A stretch of DNA of 64,000 nucleotides from NCBI GenBank assembly GCA_963971225.1, contig OZ020268.1, positions 36,109,848 to 36,173,847 on the forward strand, in the 5' to 3' direction. The position numbers were made by a program, and so were the translations under genes. The notes under the pieces were generated by a model. The model saw nothing but the letters and a program-made list of their open reading frames with translations. It was not told where the DNA came from and made no database searches. Of this stretch, positions 59,761-64,000 are shown in pieces (position 1 is the first letter of the stretch; every line of letters starts with the position of its first letter). The stretch is from Melieria omissa. Its lineage: Eukaryota; Arthropoda; Insecta; Diptera; Ulidiidae.

Positions 59761-62628
59761 TGGCTCTCATAAATTTGTAAATATCACTTGGGGTATGTTC
59801 TCTAGGTCTGCTAAGCAGTTAAGTAAGTGCTGACTGATGTTTTGGAAGCATATTCCACGGTATCCTTGTAGTCCTCATCGCACAGCTTCAGCAGAAGTCA
59901 TTGTACAGCAGACCCCGTCCATTGGTGTGCAGACCAATGAGGGAGTATGCAAATAAGACTTTCGCGACAGTCCCTTATTTTTGCTATTATATATTGTTGG
60001 AAATGTCCAAGGACACAGGCACGTAGACATTACGGTCCAATGTACCACAGCTGTCTCTCAAGGAATTAAAGTAGATCTGCCCACCGCCGCCATTGCTTGA
60101 TTCTGTAACCTTCAGTAGGCAACCCTTGACATCAAGTTTTTCAGAGACTCTGGCCCTCTTTCAGCCGGTCCAATGCTTTTGTGTAGCAAAGGCTATCCAG
60201 CGACTGTCCCTGTGAAGGTTTTGTTTAGTAGGATCAGTTCTTTTGATAGGCTCTGGTTGGTCATAGCACAGATCTGTCTTGCTCTGCTGTACATTTATTG
60301 GTTGAAGCATCTAGTATTTACTTTACTAAGACGTGGTTTCTGGGAAATTTACTTCAGCTTTCAGAGTATTGATATCTCTACCGCGAACTTTTCTGTGATT
60401 TTATTTAAAAATCAGTTTTCATGGGTAAAATTTTACCCATTAGGCAGCAATGGGTATATAAAATAAAATTAAATAATAGCAATGAGTTGATACGAAATAT
60501 CTTAACAACATTAATTTTTGCAGGAATAAAAATAAGTAAAGAAAAAGAACTACAGAGTACAAAGTGCACCTAGTTAAAAAAAATTGCGTACAATTGTGCT
60601 GAGGTAGTTCGACATTACCGTAAGCAGAGGTTATTACATTTCATTCCTTTTACACACACACTGACTCGCACATTTGCAAGAACGAGGAAGGTTGATTTCA
60701 ATGCAGTTACGTACGCACTTTTGGCTTTCGATGCTTTTCATTTTCATAAAGAAAAGAAAACCGATTTCCATCGTTTTGCATTTCACTTCATTCCTTATTG
60801 AACCATGTTTACTGTAGTTTGGTCTTTCAGTCGTTACAACAATCTGAACTGTCAGCAGAATTTTCACAAATTGAGATTATTTACTTTAACCATTCGATAA
60901 TATTTTCATTTATTTTTCAACAAAAAACTCTCAGCAATTGTTTCGCCAGCCGTATTCGCTGGCTGCCTTCCATTCGATTCCATAGCTTTCAGCTGCCATT
61001 CATATCTGCAAGTATCAATCAAGTTGAAGAGCTGCTAGCGCTGTTTCTTGAAATCTGAATCCATTGGCGTTTACACGTTGAGGCAATGTTGAAAAAGTTT
61101 CACTCAACACAGGCGCCAGACAACAACAATAGTTAAAGTCCTTTTAAAAGGTAGAAATTAATTAAGCGCTGCATGCAGTCATCTGCAGCCGCATTGCTCC
61201 ACACACACACACACGCACGTGCACATATACGACAATTCAGTACAGTGCTGAGTAAAGCAAAGAAACTTAAATATTGACAGCTTTCATAAGAACAAATGCG
61301 CATTGAATAGCGCTGAAAGTTGAAATTCCTACAACATTGCACTTTGTTCAAGTTCCGTCACTTCAAAAATTCCTGGAATTTATGCAGTAGTATTCAATAT
61401 TTCCTGATATCTTGCTTGACACAAAATAGTAAACTGTAACATTTTTCGCTGACACTTCCTTGCTGTCCTGATTGATAACGAAGTTTGCACTGTAAATATT
61501 TATCATTAGTCTCAATAAACTAAAAATGAAAACAATTAAGTCCAAAGTTAAACAGCGACTGCCGCAGTCGTCTTCAGCTCGTCTCGTGCAACTTTTTTTC
61601 AATGTACTTTTGCCAGTTTTCATCGCTCCTCGCTTCGAAGCCAGCCAAGCGCGGAAACAAAAAAGACCAACAGGATGAAAGCAGCGCCATGCCAACCAGC
61701 TGCCTGCCGTCGTTTCTGATTTCCGCCCCGCCGTCGCACACACAGGTTGTTAATTAAAAGCCAACAAAAGAAACGGAAAATTTTATAAAAATAAAACGTA
61801 AAAAAAACTACATGAAAAGTAAGAAGAATCCTTGAAAGTGATTTTTAATAATGGCATCATTTCGTTCCATTTTTATTTTTCTATTCTCAATTTTTTTTGT
61901 TGGTTTGTTATTTTTTCAGTTCTTCAAGCTGGTAAAAGTGGTGGCAACTATTAAAAGGAATAGCAAAGAATTTACTGCAAATGAAAAAATAAATGGCAAC
62001 GAAAATAAAAGTTAGTGGCTGCAGTCAAAGTTATTCGTGTGTTCAGTTGCCGTAGCAGCGGCACAGGTGAAGCCTTAAGTTTTTTGTGCACAGAGTCTTG
62101 TGGCGGCAGAAAAGCAAACTGACAGTCATACAAAGTTTAAAACGTCTTCTGGCTGGCAAGATTCATAAAAGCCGCTGATGGTAATTAGCGGCAAGAAAGT
62201 TGGTGTTAGTTAATGTGCCACAGCTGATGACAACTGTGTGAGTAAGTGAGTAAGTGATATGTGAGTGACTGAAACATGAAAGACATCAGACAGTGGTGGC
62301 TTGAAATTTCAGTAATAACTTGTCGCACCAAATAATAGAATTTGTGCAATTAACAGTTAGGACTCTTTATTATTATTTTAATGAGGTGCCGTGGCTCAAG
62401 TTAAACTTTAAACTTTGGTGTATTCAGAGTCCAATGGTAGAAAGTTATGGCGAATATTTTCGTGGTATACGAGTATTTCTGTCTTGAATGTTCTGTTTCA
62501 AATAGCATTTTTGAGCAATCTAGGAAAAAGGGTTAAAATGACCCATGAAAATAGGGGTTTAAGATGTTTTACAAAAAGGTTCTCCATAGTATTTCACATC
62601 AAATTGCTAAACACATCCTGTACCTGAT
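59761..62628. other. Non-coding segment
   Basis: 59.8-60.4 kb may hold further unrecognised LINE remnants. 60.4-62.6 kb is AT-rich to mixed and unique-looking, with a CA run at about 61199-61216. Open frames up to 126 codons (61363-61743) have no domain. Confidence 0.45.
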
Positions 62629-62639
62629 ATGTAAGGTTA

Positions 62640-63007
62640 AGTTGTAATTTGTAATTCTGTATGAGACACACTTAGGCCTCTTTCATGAGCCCATTGTGAC
62701 ACCACAAATTGTACCCGTTTAAAATGTGTATGCAACACTGTTTTTTCAACATATATTACAACACACATCTCAAACAGATAGGAGACAGAGGGAGGGGACC
62801 AACAGTTTAACGCCGAATCCAAACGACGGGGTTTTCGCAATTTTTTCCTTTCATACTTGGGGGGTTTTTGTCATTGCCTGCCAAGATCGCACTTGTGCTG
62901 CTTAATGTGGAAACCGATAGAAGTTTTCACCAGCCCGAACCAGCAATCGAACCTTGGGCCTCGGTATGAGAAGCTAGCGCGCTATCCGCTGCACTATCGA
63001 GGCCGAA
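62640..63007 (-). mobile_element. SINE family A, near-complete copy
   Basis: The minus strand begins GGCCTCGATAGTGCAGCGGA, with a B-box GGTTCGATTGC. It runs through GGCAATGACAAAAA and CCGTCGTTTGGATTCGGCGT, then ACGGGTACAATTTGTGGTG, TCACAATGGGCTC, AGAGGCCTAAGTGTGTCTC and a TTAACCTTA end. Flanks ATGTAAGGTTA (62629-62639) and ATGTTAGGTTA (63008-63018) form an 11-bp target duplication with one mismatch. Confidence 0.85.
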
Positions 63008-63018
63008 ATGTTAGGTTA

Positions 63019-63539
63019 CATGGTTTTCGTAGATCGATTCATCCTAAGAATGTCCAAAAGAAAGAAAACTTTGATCCCCCTAAAAATAATGGATGCATAA
63101 ACTTTCAAAACGCCAAAACACGTAAATTTTCCCCTCTATCAGAATCTGTTGTCAGAACCTTTTGTTTTGCAAAACTTTTATTTTTTTATTCAACGTGTGA
63201 TTTTAAGCGTCCAGAATGTTTAATATGAAAAAATCAAAATGTGTTGTGTTGAGTAAACTTGCATTAAGGCATTGACCACAGTTTAAAGGAAAATGTTCAT
63301 CTGTTTTCAAATGACGCAGACTTAAAGTCGAAGTTTCGGAAAACATAAGTGTTTACGTTGTGTTACGTTGTGTGTATAGAAAATATTTCAATAAGAATTA
63401 CAACAATAGAAGCGTCAAGTGAATTGATCCTTTATTCATAATAGAGAAACCTAGTTAAAGAATATGTTGCACGAAAAGTTCATTTGAAGCTTTGTGCATC
63501 TCAAATAAACCACCTAGTTTTCAACATTTTAAACAAGAA
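63019..63539. other. AT-rich non-coding segment
   Basis: No gene or repeat recognised. An open frame spanning the SINE edge (62857-63228) is incidental. Confidence 0.5.
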
Positions 63540-63945
63540 TTTAGGCATTTGGTGGAAAAATACTGAGTTGGAAACTTTAGAAAATAATCTCAAGACCTCA
63601 TGGGCATTTGGTATTAAGAAAATGAATGGAAAATATTAGATAGAGTCCTCAAGACCTCGAAGGCATTTGGTGTTAAGATGAGTTGGAAACTTTAGAAAAT
63701 AATCTCAAAACCTCAAAAGACATTTGTTAAGATAATGAGTGGAAGACTTTAGATAAGGTTCTCAAGACCTCGTGGGAATTTAGTGTTAATATAATGAGCT
63801 GGGAACTTTAGATAAAATCTACAAGACCACGAACACTTTTGGTGTTAAAATGAGTTGGAAACTTTAGATAAGGTCCTCAAGACCTTGAAGGCATTTTGTG
63901 TTAAAATAATAATTCGGAATTTTTAGAGATGGCTCCAAAATAGAT
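63540..63945. repeat. Tandem array, about 59 bp x 7
   Basis: Units share GGCATTTGGTGTTAAGATGA, then GTTGGAAACTTTAGATAAGG and TCCTCAAGACCTCGA. Starts lie near 63544, 63603, 63662, 63720, 63776, 63836 and 63890. Some alternation of the AATAATCTC and AAGGTCCTC variants hints at a two-unit higher order. It ends about 55 bp before the window edge. Confidence 0.9.
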
Positions 63946-64000
63946 ATCGGACACTTAAAGCCTAATAGTAACAACTCAGAATGCAAAAAACTGTTGATCC

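Noticed and set aside
1..64000. CRISPR arrays, operons, bacterial defence genes
   Set aside because: No short regularly spaced palindromic repeats with unique spacers and no prokaryotic gene layout; the arrays seen are decayed tandem repeats without spacers.

Overview
The window looks like a gene-poor stretch of insect nuclear DNA, most likely from a higher fly (Diptera; a tephritid fruit fly would fit). The grounds are the AT-rich composition, many CA/GT microsatellites, several mariner subfamilies, gypsy-like solo LTRs that sit in ATAT, and RNase H-bearing LINEs with TAACCTAACC-type tails. The species is inference; insect non-coding DNA is well supported. I could not support any host protein-coding gene, exon, rRNA gene or functional tRNA gene. 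The only tRNA-like sequences are the heads of SINEs. It could be intergenic DNA or a very large intron.

Layout. Segments of apparently unique sequence alternate with islands of mobile elements. The unique segments are roughly 1-2.9, 3.6-8.9, 9.6-12.2, 14.3-16.9, 20.6-22.5, 25.7-27.3, 29.5-31.5, 33.7-35.1, 36.2-38.1, 39.7-41.8, 43.5-45.1, 47.9-50.9, 52.9-55.2, 56.2-58.5 and 59.8-62.6 kb. They carry most of the microsatellites.

Mobile DNA. (1) A tRNA-derived SINE, called family A here, has copies at 2.9, 14.0, 17.0-17.5, 19.3 and 62.6 kb. (2) A second tRNA-derived SINE, family B, is at 13.2 and 17.1 kb; the 17.1 kb copy sits inside a family A SINE. (3) 3' ends of LINEs are of two kinds: one with RNase H and a Cys/His tail (9.0, 12.8, 17.9-20.5, 27.5, 41.9, 51.1, 52.2-52.9 and 55.3 kb), and one RTE/CR1-like with a GRP-RW-DQV C-terminus (22.9, 55.5 and 58.6-59.7 kb). 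(4) Mariner relatives of four types lie at 13.1-14.3, 33.2, 38.4-39.6, and 46.2 plus 51.5 kb; all are broken. (5) Four TTAA-flanked, piggyBac-like non-autonomous elements lie at 5.45, 18.07-19.70, 20.89 and 45.16 kb. (6) A 247-bp inverted-repeat MITE lies at 24.7 kb, a long-inverted-repeat element at 42.9-43.4 kb, and a Harbinger transposase remnant at 22.6 kb. (7) A solo-LTR family lies at 9.2, 27.7, 35.1 and 45.8 kb, with a relative at 35.9 kb.

Tandem arrays. Eight or more are visible, including about 20 units of 80 bp (23.8-25.6 kb), 7 units of about 140 bp (31.5-32.5 kb), 5 units of 115-119 bp (28.9-29.5 kb), 7 units of about 59 bp (63.5-63.9 kb), and 11 units of 79 bp at 58.6-59.5 kb that derive from the C-terminal coding end of a LINE.

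Nothing here forms an operon, defence system or other multi-gene system. The interest lies in the stratigraphy of nested insertions with intact target-site duplications, in an apparent SINE/LINE shared 3' tail, and in the conversion of a LINE coding end into a minisatellite. All motif calls were read by eye from the sequence; no database search was run.
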